Shown here: positions 8,346 through 17,092 of the stretch, one piece after another
How the letters are laid out: the number at the start of each line of letters is the position of its first letter
How positions within the stretch are numbered: the stretch's first letter is position 1
Origin: an uncultured Cytophagaceae bacterium
GTDB lineage: Bacteria; Bacteroidota; Bacteroidia; Cytophagales; Spirosomataceae
DNA: 64,000 nucleotides
Direction of reading: 5' to 3'
NCBI GenBank assembly: GCA_903907745.1
Contig: CAIVPF010000073.1
Location: 1-64,000, forward strand
Translations under genes and position numbers: made by a program
The notes under the pieces: generated by a model
Databases searched by the model: none
What the model was told of the DNA's origin: nothing
What the model saw: the letters and a program-made list of their open reading frames with translations, nothing else

Positions 8346-9596
8346 TTAAGAAACAAAGCCTACGCCAACGGTCGAATTGGAGAATTCATCAATCAAAATA
8401 AAGGCGCCATTTGCCGGGTTTTCCGCATAGCGATCTGCGTGAATCGCCTGAGCTGTTCGCAAGGAAATTCGCCCTATTTCATTTAATTTCAAGGAATCCA
8501 CGTGTTCGGTGGAGGTTTGTGCTACCACATCTAATCGCTCGGTGATTTGAGAAATTTTGGCTTTGGTGATATGGATGCCGTGTTGCAATAAATAGGTTTT
8601 TCCTGCGCTCAGGGCTTGGTGGTCGAGCCAGCAAACTTGAGCCGAAAAGTCCTTCAATTGCGGTGCCATTTCCTCCGATGCTTTCACCAAGGTATTCCCT
8701 CGGGAAATATCAATATCCGTACTCAAGGTGATCACCACCGAATCTCCGGCTTCTGCTTTGGATAGTTTTTGATCGAATTTTTCGATACTTGCGATGGTAC
8801 TTTCTTGGCCCGTTGGCAATACCCGAACGGCATCTCCCACTTGAAACGTACCTGAACTTATTTTTCCGGCATAACCCCGGTAATCATGGTAGGCTTCGGT
8901 CATGGGACGAATGACAAATTGAACGGGAAAACGTGCCGCCGCTTTAGACTGCGTTTCGGCAAATTCGAATGCCTCTAATTCATCCAAAAGGGTATTTCCT
9001 TGGTACCAAGGCATTTGATCCGCTGGCTGAGTGATATTTTGTCCGTATAAGGACGAGATGGGCAAAAAGCTGATTTCTTGGCCCTCAAAGGTTGTTTGTG
9101 CGATTAAATCACTTAAACTATCCTGGATGGATTGGAAGGTTGTTTGTTGGTACTGCACCAAATCCATTTTATTGATACAAATGATAACTTTCGGAATGCG
9201 TAATAATGAGGCGATGGATAAATGTCGGGCGGTTTGTTCAACGACGCCTTGTCGAGCATCCACCAAAATCAACGAGACCTTCACATTGGAGGCGCCGGTA
9301 ACCATGTTACGTGTATATTCGACGTGGCCAGGGGTATCCGCGATGATGTATTTTCGAGTCGGAGTAGAAAAATAAATATGGGCGACGTCGATGGTGATTC
9401 CTTGTTCTCGCTCGGCGATGAGGCCGTCCGTTAACAAAGACAAATCCAAAAAATTCAATCCTTTTCGTTTCGATGCACTTTCGAGGGCTTCGATTTTGTC
9501 TTTGGTAATCGAATTGGTTTCATATAATAATCGGCCGATGAGGGTACTTTTCCCATCGTCTACGGAACCGGCTGTTGCTATGCGTAAAATATCCAT
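8346..9596 (-). CDS. cysN: sulfate adenylyltransferase subunit 1 (GTPase)
   Basis: CysN is the GTPase that drives ATP sulfurylase; with CysD it makes adenosine 5'-phosphosulfate (APS) from sulfate and ATP. The G-domain motifs are all visible: GSVDDGKST (P-loop), DTPGHVEYT and NKMD. These are followed by two beta-barrel domains as in EF-Tu-like proteins. At 416 residues it lacks a C-terminal CysC (APS kinase) fusion, which fits the APS-type reductase encoded in the same operon. It is the last gene of cysH-cysD-cysN, 18 bases after cysD. Confidence 0.95.
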   Translation of the reverse strand: MDILRIATAGSVDDGKSTLIGRLLYETNSITKDKIEALESASKRKGLNFLDLSLLTDGLIAEREQGITIDVAHIYFSTPTRKYIIADTPGHVEYTRNMVTGASNVKVSLILVDARQGVVEQTARHLSIASLLRIPKVIICINKMDLVQYQQTTFQSIQDSLSDLIAQTTFEGQEISFLPISSLYGQNITQPADQMPWYQGNTLLDELEAFEFAETQSKAAARFPVQFVIRPMTEAYHDYRGYAGKISSGTFQVGDAVRVLPTGQESTIASIEKFDQKLSKAEAGDSVVITLSTDIDISRGNTLVKASEEMAPQLKDFSAQVCWLDHQALSAGKTYLLQHGIHITKAKISQITERLDVVAQTSTEHVDSLKLNEIGRISLRTAQAIHADRYAENPANGAFILIDEFSNSTVGVGFVS

Positions 9597-9614
9597 GTTC
9601 TTGTCTCGCTCAAA

Positions 9615-10541
9615 TTAAAAATACCCTTGTTGTTTTCTTTTTTCCATGGCGGCTTCTGACCGTTTATCGTCGATGCGCGCGCCTCGTTCGGAGATTTCGG
9701 CCGAAAGAATTTCCTCGATAATCACATCGATTTCCACGGCATCCGAAGCCACAGCTGCGGTACACGTCATGTCCCCCACGGTTCTGAATCGGACGGTAGC
9801 CTCAAAAGGGATTTCGTCCGCTTCTTTATTCAGATGTTCTGAATCTGCCCAAAGCATCCCATCGCGTTCGATGACTTGCCGCTGATGGGAGAAATAGATA
9901 CTTGGGATTTCCATCTGTTCTTCTTTGATGTAATTCCAAACGTCGAGTTCGGTCCAATTGGAAATCGGAAAAACACGCACATTTTCGCCGACTGAAATGC
10001 GTCCGTTGAGCATATCGAATAATTCGGGGCGTTGGCGTTTGGCGTCCCATTGGCCAAAATCGTCCCGCACGGAAAAAATCCGTTCTTTGGCACGCGCTTT
10101 TTCTTCGTCGCGTCGCGCGCCTCCGATGCAGGCATCAAATTTAAATTCTTCAATCGTGTCTAATAAGGTGACGGTTTGAAGGACATTTCGGGAGGCATAT
10201 TTGCCTGACTCTTCTTTGACTTTTCCTTGGTCGATGGAATCTTGGACGTATCGTACGATGAGTTCGGCGCCCGTTTCTTTGGCGAGCCAATCGCGGAATT
10301 CAATCGTTTCTGGAAAGTTGTGCCCCGTATCTATATGAACCAAAGGGAAAGGAATTTTTCCCGGGAAGAATGCTTTTTGGGCTAATCGAACAAGGGTAAT
10401 GGAATCTTTGCCGCCGGAAAATAATAAGGCGGGGCGTTCGAATTGAGCGGCCACCTCTCGCATGATGTAGATGGATTCATCTTCCAGCCGGCGAGGGAAA
10501 TTTCCTATTTTATCCTGAATGCTTGTTTTTAGGGTACTCAT
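9615..10541 (-). CDS. cysD: sulfate adenylyltransferase subunit 2
   Basis: The 308-residue protein is the catalytic subunit of ATP sulfurylase and belongs to the PAPS reductase/PP-loop ATPase superfamily. The PP-loop is seen as LLFSGGKDS (about residues 38-46), and GGARRDEEKARAKER and FPISNWTELDVW are hallmark CysD blocks. It partners with the GTPase CysN encoded next. The gene lies nine bases after cysH, in one operon. Confidence 0.95.
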   Translation of the reverse strand: MSTLKTSIQDKIGNFPRRLEDESIYIMREVAAQFERPALLFSGGKDSITLVRLAQKAFFPGKIPFPLVHIDTGHNFPETIEFRDWLAKETGAELIVRYVQDSIDQGKVKEESGKYASRNVLQTVTLLDTIEEFKFDACIGGARRDEEKARAKERIFSVRDDFGQWDAKRQRPELFDMLNGRISVGENVRVFPISNWTELDVWNYIKEEQMEIPSIYFSHQRQVIERDGMLWADSEHLNKEADEIPFEATVRFRTVGDMTCTAAVASDAVEIDVIIEEILSAEISERGARIDDKRSEAAMEKRKQQGYF

Positions 10542-10550
10542 ATATATTAA

Positions 10551-11243
10551 TTAGGCGTGTAATCCACATTCTTTTTGGGAATTTTCCCACCACCATCGGC
10601 CAGCCCGTGGATGTTCTCCTTCCGCAATCGCTCGGGTACAAGGCGCGCATCCGATCGAAACGAAGCCTTTTTTGTGCAAGGGATTTTGGGGGATTTTATG
10701 GGTATGCAAATAGGATTCTAAGTCGGCAAATGTCCAATCCATCAGTGGATTGAATTTAAGGATATTTTTAGCCTCATCCCATTCGAGCATGGGCATGGAA
10801 GACCGATTGTCGGATTGCTCCGCGCGCAAGCCTGTTATCCAAATATGAGCACCCTCAAGCGCACGATTTAATGGTTCAATCTTTCGAATAAAGCAACATT
10901 CTTTCCGATTTTCAACCGATTGGTAAAAAGAATTAAAGCCTTTTTGAGCCACAAATTCTTCTGTTTTTTGCGTATTTGGGAAATAGGTTTTTAAGGCTAT
11001 TCCGTATTTTTTGGTGGTTAAATCGATGAGTTCGTAGCTTTCTTGAAATTGTCGGCCGGTGTCTAATGTAAAAATTTCAATGTCCAATGCCTCGGTGGCA
11101 ATGGCGTGCGTAATGGCTTGGTCTTCTTGCCCAAAGGAAGTTGAAAAAACAATACGATCCGCAGCAAAATGATTCCTGATCAGGCTTAATCTGCCGGCTA
11201 AGGAAAGAGTCTTTAGGGATTTTTCTACATCTGCTACTTGCAT
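10551..11243 (-). CDS. cysH: adenylyl-sulfate (APS) reductase, [4Fe-4S] type
   Basis: The 230-residue enzyme reduces activated sulfate to sulfite using thioredoxin. Its P-loop-like SFGQEDQ motif lies at about residues 36-42. Cys116-Cys117 (KECC) and Cys199/Cys202 (GCAPC) form the iron-sulfur cluster site that marks APS-reducing enzymes; true PAPS reductases lack these. The catalytic cysteine is in the C-terminal KECGLH (Cys226). It heads the cysH-cysD-cysN operon. No APS kinase gene is present, consistent with direct use of APS. NCBI-style names may read phosphoadenylyl-sulfate reductase. Confidence 0.92.
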   Translation of the reverse strand: MQVADVEKSLKTLSLAGRLSLIRNHFAADRIVFSTSFGQEDQAITHAIATEALDIEIFTLDTGRQFQESYELIDLTTKKYGIALKTYFPNTQKTEEFVAQKGFNSFYQSVENRKECCFIRKIEPLNRALEGAHIWITGLRAEQSDNRSSMPMLEWDEAKNILKFNPLMDWTFADLESYLHTHKIPQNPLHKKGFVSIGCAPCTRAIAEGEHPRAGRWWWENSQKECGLHA

Positions 11244-11258
11244 ACTTGGAAATTTTCA

Positions 11259-11266
11259 CAAAAATA
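11259..11266 (-). promoter_or_regulatory. -7 promoter element for cysHDN
   Basis: The minus strand reads TATTTTTG, a full TAnnTTTG match, 15 bases upstream of the cysH start codon, so the leader would be very short. No clear TTTG box lies at -33. Confidence 0.45.
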
Positions 11267-11366
11267 CACATTGTCTATTGAATTACTATACTAAGCCCTG
11301 AAAATTTTATTTTATCACAAAGGGAAAGATTTAAAACTTTTGTAAATTGAAACAGGTTTAGGAAAT

Positions 11367-12059
11367 ATGCGATCAGGATCAGAAATATTGTTGGATGCAT
11401 GGGATCGGGGGGAGGAAGAATGCTTAGATTTTAAGAATCTGAGGAATTTGGTGCGTCATGGAGAGGGTCAGCGATTGGAGTTTAAGATGAAGGTGAAGTT
11501 TCCTGAAAAAATAATCAAGGAGTTGGTCGCTTTTGCAAATTCGGATGGAGGTCATTTGTTTGTCGGGGTGGGTGATGAGGGCCAATTGGAAGGTTTGAAA
11601 TTTGCGGAGGAGGATCAGTTTTTATTGGAGCGGGCGATTGATAAATTTTGTTTTCCGGCATTTTCGTATCGGGTATATCCGGTGAGTTTGGAAAATGGTC
11701 GGAAGGTGTTGGTGTATCAGGTGTATGAAAGTGTGGATAAACCGCATTTTGTGCAGTTGGAAGGTGAGGAACAGCCCCATTGTTATGTTCGTGTAAAGGA
11801 TCGGACGGTGCAGGCGAGTAAGGAAATGAAGCAGATTTTACGTCGGGAACATCAGGACGGGATTTCGTTTTCGTATGGGGATTCGGAGCGTTGGTTGATG
11901 GATTATTTGCGGACACATGGGACGATTACGTTGCAGGAATTTTCGACCAAATTGGCTTTGCCGATGTGGTTAGCATCTCGGAAATTGGTTTTATTGGTCT
12001 TAACGAAGGTGTTAAAAGTAGAACCGAGGGAATCGGAGGATTTATATTCATTATTATGA
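11367..12059 (+). CDS. AlbA_2 (Schlafen-type) domain protein
   Basis: The protein has 230 residues. Residues about 28-150 match the AlbA_2 / Schlafen-like putative DNA-binding domain: GEGQRLEFKMK, then ELVAFANSDGGHLFVGVGD, with the characteristic N-S-D-G-G-x-L-x-x-G-V pattern. The last 60 residues look like a winged helix (WLMDYLRTHGTITLQEFSTKL). Proteins of this kind are usually annotated as ATP-binding or transcriptional regulators; the target is unknown. Its stop codon overlaps the start of the next gene (ATGA), so the two are translationally coupled. The coding strand is strikingly G-rich. Confidence 0.75.
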   Translation: MRSGSEILLDAWDRGEEECLDFKNLRNLVRHGEGQRLEFKMKVKFPEKIIKELVAFANSDGGHLFVGVGDEGQLEGLKFAEEDQFLLERAIDKFCFPAFSYRVYPVSLENGRKVLVYQVYESVDKPHFVQLEGEEQPHCYVRVKDRTVQASKEMKQILRREHQDGISFSYGDSERWLMDYLRTHGTITLQEFSTKLALPMWLASRKLVLLVLTKVLKVEPRESEDLYSLL

Positions 12060-13420
12060 GAATTACACTAGTATTTTTTGTTATGTTTCTGTGGAGCTGT
12101 TCGAAATCATCGATGGATCCGCAAACAAGCCCTACACCTCAGGCGACCGCTTTAGGGTCCTTTGATTTATTGCAGGACAAAGTGTTGACGCCAAGTTGCG
12201 CTTCATCCGGCTGTCATTTGTCCATTCAGGATGCTTCTTATGCCCAACATGGCTTGGTGTTAGCCAAGGGGCAATCCTACATGAATTTGATTGGTGTTAC
12301 GCCTAAAAATTCGGTCGCGCTTGCAAATAAAATTTTACGTGTCAAGAAATTTTCTTCAGCAGAAAGCCTTTTATATCATAAATTAAACTGGGACCTAAGC
12401 CATCATGTGATGGCGAATTATGGATCTCCGATGCCTCTGGGGGGTAAGCCGGTGAGTAAAGGCCAATTGGATTTTGTTCAAAAATGGATCGAAGCTGGTG
12501 CCCCGGAAAAAGGGGAAGTGGTGGATGCGAAGTTATTGGATGATACGACGCCGAGTTTCGTGGAGCCAACCGATTTTGTTGCCTTGGATCCGCCAGTAAA
12601 GGAGGGAAAGACGGGTTTACAATTGAAAGTAGATCGCTTTATCGTTGCGCCCAATTTTGAACGGGAATTATTTGTTCGCCGACCCTTGAATAATACCGAG
12701 CCAATTTATGTCAACCGAATTAAATTGAAATCTCGATCGAATTCGCATCACATGGTCTTGTATGATTTTCGATCCAAAACCGGATTGCCCTATTTGGACG
12801 AGGTGCGGGACCTTCGAAATTTAGATAATTCACTCAGCATTACCACGGTCATTCAGATGTCTAATCACATCTTTTTAGGGGGAGGGACCGATCCTAATTC
12901 GGACTATACCTTTCCGGAGGGAACTGCCTTGCTTTTGCCTGTGAATGCTTCGATCGATTTAAATCCTCATTATTTTAATAAAACGAAGGATAATTTATAC
13001 GGAGAAAATTATGTCAATCTATATACCGTTCCGGCCGCGCAGGTGAAAAAGGTGGTGAACATGATTGATTTCAATAATACCTCATTTTCATTGCCCGCCA
13101 ATCAAACGACGGTCATTTCAAAGAGTTTTACTTTCGATACCGATGTAGCGATTGTTTCTTTGACATCGCACACGCATGCACGAGGGAAGTTGTTTCAAAT
13201 CAAAATTAGAGGAGGTAGTCGGGACGGTGAAATCATCTACGAGGATACCGACTGGTCACATCCGAAGGTGATTAATTATGCCCAACCTATTTTGTTGAAA
13301 AAGGGGGAAGGACTAACCTCTGTCGTTACCTACGTGAATAATACGTCCAAAGCCCTTGGATTTGGATTAACCTCCGAAGACGAAATGGACATCATTTTTG
13401 GCTACTACTACAACCAATAA
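12056..13420 (+). CDS. lipoprotein with cytochrome-like motif and PHM-type copper monooxygenase domain
   Basis: I start at the ATG at 12056, which overlaps the preceding stop (ATGA) and gives a lipoprotein signal (MRITLVFFVMFLWSC, Cys15); the track's longer version would translate through the neighbour's frame. The 454-residue product has a heme-type motif CASSGCH (Cys48, Cys53, His54; CX4CH spacing). After it comes a domain whose ligands fall in the order and spacing of peptidylglycine monooxygenase-like copper enzymes: His231-His232 (SHHM), His305 (NPHY), His372/His374 (HTH) and Met444. Such enzymes hydroxylate substrates with copper, reductant and oxygen. Here the heme motif may deliver electrons, which is inference. 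The substrate is unknown. The location should be periplasmic or outer-membrane attached. Confidence 0.78.
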   Translation: MRITLVFFVMFLWSCSKSSMDPQTSPTPQATALGSFDLLQDKVLTPSCASSGCHLSIQDASYAQHGLVLAKGQSYMNLIGVTPKNSVALANKILRVKKFSSAESLLYHKLNWDLSHHVMANYGSPMPLGGKPVSKGQLDFVQKWIEAGAPEKGEVVDAKLLDDTTPSFVEPTDFVALDPPVKEGKTGLQLKVDRFIVAPNFERELFVRRPLNNTEPIYVNRIKLKSRSNSHHMVLYDFRSKTGLPYLDEVRDLRNLDNSLSITTVIQMSNHIFLGGGTDPNSDYTFPEGTALLLPVNASIDLNPHYFNKTKDNLYGENYVNLYTVPAAQVKKVVNMIDFNNTSFSLPANQTTVISKSFTFDTDVAIVSLTSHTHARGKLFQIKIRGGSRDGEIIYEDTDWSHPKVINYAQPILLKKGEGLTSVVTYVNNTSKALGFGLTSEDEMDIIFGYYYNQ

Positions 13421-13475
13421 AGCTTTCAAAGTCAAAGCCTTAAAAAAGGCATAGTAAGAAAATTCAAAAAGCCTA

Positions 13476-13505
13476 TTTGATATATCAAAATTGAAGGTAT
13501 ATTTG
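13476..13505 (+). promoter_or_regulatory. promoter of kup
   Basis: TTTG at 13476-13479 and TATATTTG at 13498-13505 are separated by 18 bases. Both match the Bacteroidota housekeeping consensus (TTTG, then TAnnTTTG), and the pair lies about 120 bases upstream of kup, leaving a leader of roughly 115 bases with no recognised riboswitch. Confidence 0.65.
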
Positions 13506-13626
13506 CCTCCGCTTCTTGAAATATGTCAAGAAATCAACGTAAAATAGTACAATTATTTGCAAAATTTGGATTCTAACGGCAAACCCTTTTTGATTGGATA
13601 AAATTTTATTTTCCCAAAAGCTTTAA

Positions 13627-15588
13627 ATGGAACAAAAACATAAAAATAAATTTACCGCGGCCGGACTTTTAGTGGCTATGGGAATCATTTATGGAGATAT
13701 CGGGACTTCTCCATTGTATGTGATGCAGGCGGTGATTGACAAAGAGCCCATTAACTCCATGACTGTGCTGGGTGGATTGTCCTGTATTTTCTGGACATTA
13801 ACCTTACAAACAACGCTTAAATATGTGATATTAATCCTTCGGGCGGATAACAAAGGAGAGGGCGGAATTTTTGCTCTTTTTGCCTTGGTTCGGAGGCATG
13901 CCAAATGGCTAACCTTGCCTGCGATTATTGGAGGGGCGACTTTATTGGCCGATGGAATCATCACTCCGCCTATTTCTGTGGCTTCGGCCGTGGAAGGGCT
14001 AAAAATGCTTCATCACAAAGATGGAACTCCTTTTGTGACGGATACGGTGCCGCTGGTTATCATTATTTTAACGGTTTTATTTCTGTTTCAAATCTTTGGA
14101 ACTAAGGTTGTGGGTAAGTTTTTCGGCCCCATCATGCTGCTTTGGTTTTCTATGTTAGGTGTGACGGGTCTTTTATGGATCCAACAAGATTGGTCCATTC
14201 TCCGTGCGGTTTCGCCGATGTATGCTTGGGAATTATTAACCACACATCAAGCCGGAAGTGCAGGTTTTTGGACTTTAGGAGCTGTATTTTTATGTACTAC
14301 GGGTGCGGAGGCTTTGTATTCCGACTTGGGTCATTGCGGGCGGGGTAACATTCGTATCTCCTGGATCTTCGTTAAAATCACTCTTTTATTACAATATTTC
14401 GGTCAAGGGGCATGGCTATTGGCCCACCAAGGCATGTTATTAGATGGTCGCAAACCGATCTTCGAATTATTGCCACGTGAATTCCTTTTCTCGGGGATTA
14501 TGGTGGCCACGGCGGCGGCGGTCATTGCGTCGCAAGCCTTAATTTCTGGTTCTTTCACATTGATTTCTGAAGCGATTCGCCTGAACTTTTGGCCAAAAGT
14601 ACGTTTGATTTATCCTTCAGATCAAAAAGGGCAATTATACGTACCATCCATTAATGTGCTTTTGTGGATGGGTTGCGTCGGGGTGGTACTTTGGTTTAGA
14701 GAATCTACCAATATGGAAGCGGCTTATGGATTAGCGATCACGATGACCATGTTAATGACGACTTCTTTGATGGCCTATTATTTGCATATCAAAAAGGTGG
14801 ACATGTGGTTTATACTGCTCTTCTTGCTGGTTTATGTGTCCTTAGAGGGATCCTTTTTGGTAGCGAACTTGCAAAAATTCACCCACGGAGGTTATGTGTC
14901 TTTATTCATCGCTGGGGTCATTATTTTAGTGATGTGGGTTTGGTTCCGCGCCTCTCGGATTAAGAATAAATTGACCGAATATGAGAAATTGGCCGATTAC
15001 ATTGAGCCTTTGAAAGACCTTAGTAAGGACGAAACGATTCCCAAATATGCGACGCATTTGGTGTTTATGTCGAATGCGGGTCGGGTAACGGACATCGAAT
15101 CTAAAATCATTTATTCGATCTTCCAACGACGCCCTAAGAAAGCCGATATCTATTGGTTTGTCCATGTCGATACCTTGGATGAACCCTATACGATGGATTA
15201 TAAAGTGACGGTGATCGAGCCAGATGACATCATCAAGGTGAATTTCAAATTAGGTTTCCGGGTGGAACAAAAAATCAATTTGTACTTCCGTAAAGTCGTA
15301 GAAGAAATGGTTTCTCGTGGAGAGGTGGATATTACTTCCCGGTATAAATCTTTGAATGAGCAAAATGTGATTGGAGATTTCCGTTTTGTCGTATTGGAAA
15401 AATTCCTTTCATTCGATAATGAATTGCCTTTATTAGACCGGATGGTCATGAAAGCCTATTTCTTTGTGAAGCAATTTACGCCTTCGGAGGATAAATGGTT
15501 TGGTTTGGATAGTGACGCGGTAAAATTGGAAAAGGTACCTTTGATTATCAAGCCGGTGTCTAAATGTAATTTACGACGGGTCGACTAA
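13627..15588 (+). CDS. kup: potassium uptake transporter of the KUP/HAK/KT family
   Basis: The 653-residue membrane protein opens with the family signature AMGIIYGDIGTSPLYV (about residues 17-32). About twelve hydrophobic segments follow up to residue about 445, then a hydrophilic cytoplasmic tail of around 200 residues. Kup proteins take up potassium, generally with protons, across the inner membrane. GAVFLCTTGAEALYSDLGH is another conserved block. The length agrees with the family (about 620-650). The HIT gene begins one base after its stop codon, so the two are probably co-transcribed. Confidence 0.95.
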   Translation: MEQKHKNKFTAAGLLVAMGIIYGDIGTSPLYVMQAVIDKEPINSMTVLGGLSCIFWTLTLQTTLKYVILILRADNKGEGGIFALFALVRRHAKWLTLPAIIGGATLLADGIITPPISVASAVEGLKMLHHKDGTPFVTDTVPLVIIILTVLFLFQIFGTKVVGKFFGPIMLLWFSMLGVTGLLWIQQDWSILRAVSPMYAWELLTTHQAGSAGFWTLGAVFLCTTGAEALYSDLGHCGRGNIRISWIFVKITLLLQYFGQGAWLLAHQGMLLDGRKPIFELLPREFLFSGIMVATAAAVIASQALISGSFTLISEAIRLNFWPKVRLIYPSDQKGQLYVPSINVLLWMGCVGVVLWFRESTNMEAAYGLAITMTMLMTTSLMAYYLHIKKVDMWFILLFLLVYVSLEGSFLVANLQKFTHGGYVSLFIAGVIILVMWVWFRASRIKNKLTEYEKLADYIEPLKDLSKDETIPKYATHLVFMSNAGRVTDIESKIIYSIFQRRPKKADIYWFVHVDTLDEPYTMDYKVTVIEPDDIIKVNFKLGFRVEQKINLYFRKVVEEMVSRGEVDITSRYKSLNEQNVIGDFRFVVLEKFLSFDNELPLLDRMVMKAYFFVKQFTPSEDKWFGLDSDAVKLEKVPLIIKPVSKCNLRRVD

Positions 15589-15589
15589 T

Positions 15590-15982
15590 ATGAGCACGAT
15601 ATTCACTAAGATTGTTCAACGGGAAATTCCTTGTCACCTCATCGCGGAGGATGATCGTTTCATGGCGTTCTTGGATGTGATGCCGCTGGTGGAGGGCCAT
15701 ACCTTAGTCATTCCAAAACAAGAGATAGATTATATTTTTGATTTGGAACCGGAGCTGTTGGGCGACTTGATGAAATTTGCCCAAAAAATAGCCCCAGCCA
15801 TCAAAAAAGCCATTCCATGTAAACGCGTGGGCGTGGCGGTGATCGGTTTAGAGGTGCCGCATGCGCATGTGCATTTGGTACCGATGAACCGGATGTTGGA
15901 CATTAATTTCTCCCAAGAAAAATTGAAACCAAGCCAAGAATCTTTGGCAAAAACTGCGGAACTAATACGTTCCTTTTTGTAA
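15590..15982 (+). CDS. HIT family nucleotide-binding protein
   Basis: This 130-residue protein has the histidine triad HAHVHLVP (His91, His93, His95) of the HIT superfamily and the N-terminal block TIFTKIVQREIPCHLI typical of the HINT branch. Such enzymes hydrolyse purine nucleoside phosphoramidates or dinucleotides; the physiological substrate in bacteria is often unclear. It begins one base after kup and ends base-to-base with gpsA on the other strand. Confidence 0.9.
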   Translation: MSTIFTKIVQREIPCHLIAEDDRFMAFLDVMPLVEGHTLVIPKQEIDYIFDLEPELLGDLMKFAQKIAPAIKKAIPCKRVGVAVIGLEVPHAHVHLVPMNRMLDINFSQEKLKPSQESLAKTAELIRSFL

Positions 15983-17008
15983 TTACTTCAGGAAACCTTT
16001 GAGTTTATTCATTTCCGTCATCGGATTTGCTTTTTCATAGACGATGTGATATACGGCGTCGATGATGGGCAATTGGATATGATGTTGCTTAGAAATCAAA
16101 TAAATACTTCGCACGGCATAATATCCCTCGGCGATCATGTTCATTTCGATTTGTGCGGATTTAACGGAATATCCCCGACCGATCATATTTCCAAAGGTCC
16201 GATTCCTCGAAAATTGAGAATAAGCCGTCACTAATAAATCCCCTAAGTAGCCTGAATTATTTAAATCGCGATTAGATTTCGGATATACCGCATCTAAGAA
16301 AATCTTGATTTCTTGCATCGCATTACTAACCAAAACTGCTTGGAAATTATCTCCAAAACCTAAGCCTCGTGTAATTCCGCAAGCCATGGCGATGATGTTT
16401 TTGATAACCGCACAATATTCCACTCCGTATAAATCCTCGATGGCATGGGCCTGCAAAAATCGACAATTCAATAAATTCGCAAAGGATTGCGCCACTTCTA
16501 AACTCGGGGAGGCAATCGTCAAATAGGATTGTTTTTCCAGGGCGACTTCTTCTGCGTGGCAAGGGCCTGCAATGACGCAAGTCTGACCGATGGGCAGGTT
16601 AAATTCCCGTTCAATCCAGTCGGTCACGAGCATATTTTCCTCGGGAATCATACCCTTGATGGCCGAAACGATTTTCTTTCCTTCGAAATGTTTTTTATTG
16701 AGATCCTTTAAAGTCGAGGGAATGAAAGCAGCGGGTATGGCTAAAATGATGAATTCTACACCTTGGAGCGCGTCGGACATTTTGCTATAGGTCTTAACCT
16801 TACGCGGGTTAATGGCTACATCTGTTAAATAGCTCGGATTGTGGTTGTATTTACGAATGAATTCGACGTCTGATTTCCGACGAATCCACCATTTGATTTT
16901 AACCTGATTTTCTGAAAGAATTTTCACGAGGGCTGTGGCCCAACTACCTCCACCGATCACCGCGATTTGTTTGGGGATCTTCTTTTTTAATTCTTCTAAA
17001 TTTGTCAT
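15983..17008 (-). CDS. gpsA: NAD(P)-dependent glycerol-3-phosphate dehydrogenase
   Basis: The 341-residue enzyme interconverts dihydroxyacetone phosphate and sn-glycerol 3-phosphate, the backbone for phospholipids. An N-terminal Rossmann fold is shown by IAVIGGGSWATALVKIL (about residues 14-30). The catalytic-domain block with GVEYCAVIKNIIAMACG contains the conserved lysine, and NSGYLGDLLVTAYSQFSRNRTFG matches the family's G-D-L-x-x-T-x-x-S-x-x-S-R-N-x-x-x-G signature. It is monocistronic. Its promoter element ends so close to the start codon that the mRNA may be nearly leaderless. Confidence 0.93.
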   Translation of the reverse strand: MTNLEELKKKIPKQIAVIGGGSWATALVKILSENQVKIKWWIRRKSDVEFIRKYNHNPSYLTDVAINPRKVKTYSKMSDALQGVEFIILAIPAAFIPSTLKDLNKKHFEGKKIVSAIKGMIPEENMLVTDWIEREFNLPIGQTCVIAGPCHAEEVALEKQSYLTIASPSLEVAQSFANLLNCRFLQAHAIEDLYGVEYCAVIKNIIAMACGITRGLGFGDNFQAVLVSNAMQEIKIFLDAVYPKSNRDLNNSGYLGDLLVTAYSQFSRNRTFGNMIGRGYSVKSAQIEMNMIAEGYYAVRSIYLISKQHHIQLPIIDAVYHIVYEKANPMTEMNKLKGFLK

Positions 17009-17012
17009 CCTA

Positions 17013-17020
17013 CAAAATTA
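17013..17020 (-). promoter_or_regulatory. -7 promoter element for gpsA
   Basis: The minus strand reads TAATTTTG (full TAnnTTTG match) only four bases before the gpsA ATG. Transcription would begin at or very near the start codon. The -33 region is AT-rich without a TTTG. Confidence 0.4.
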
Positions 17021-17092
17021 CCTTTAAAATTAAAATTAAACGGAAAGATGGAGTTTTTTTCCCAAATTTGTCGGAATAAACCTATTTAATCC

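Noticed and set aside
11515-11916. 133-residue minus-strand ORF inside the AlbA_2 gene
   Set aside because: Its Pro/Asn/His-rich composition is typical of an antisense shadow, and the plus-strand frame has a recognised domain.
13421-13626. Riboswitch in the kup leader
   Set aside because: A good promoter is present, but no conserved riboswitch motif could be recognised in the leader of about 115 bases.
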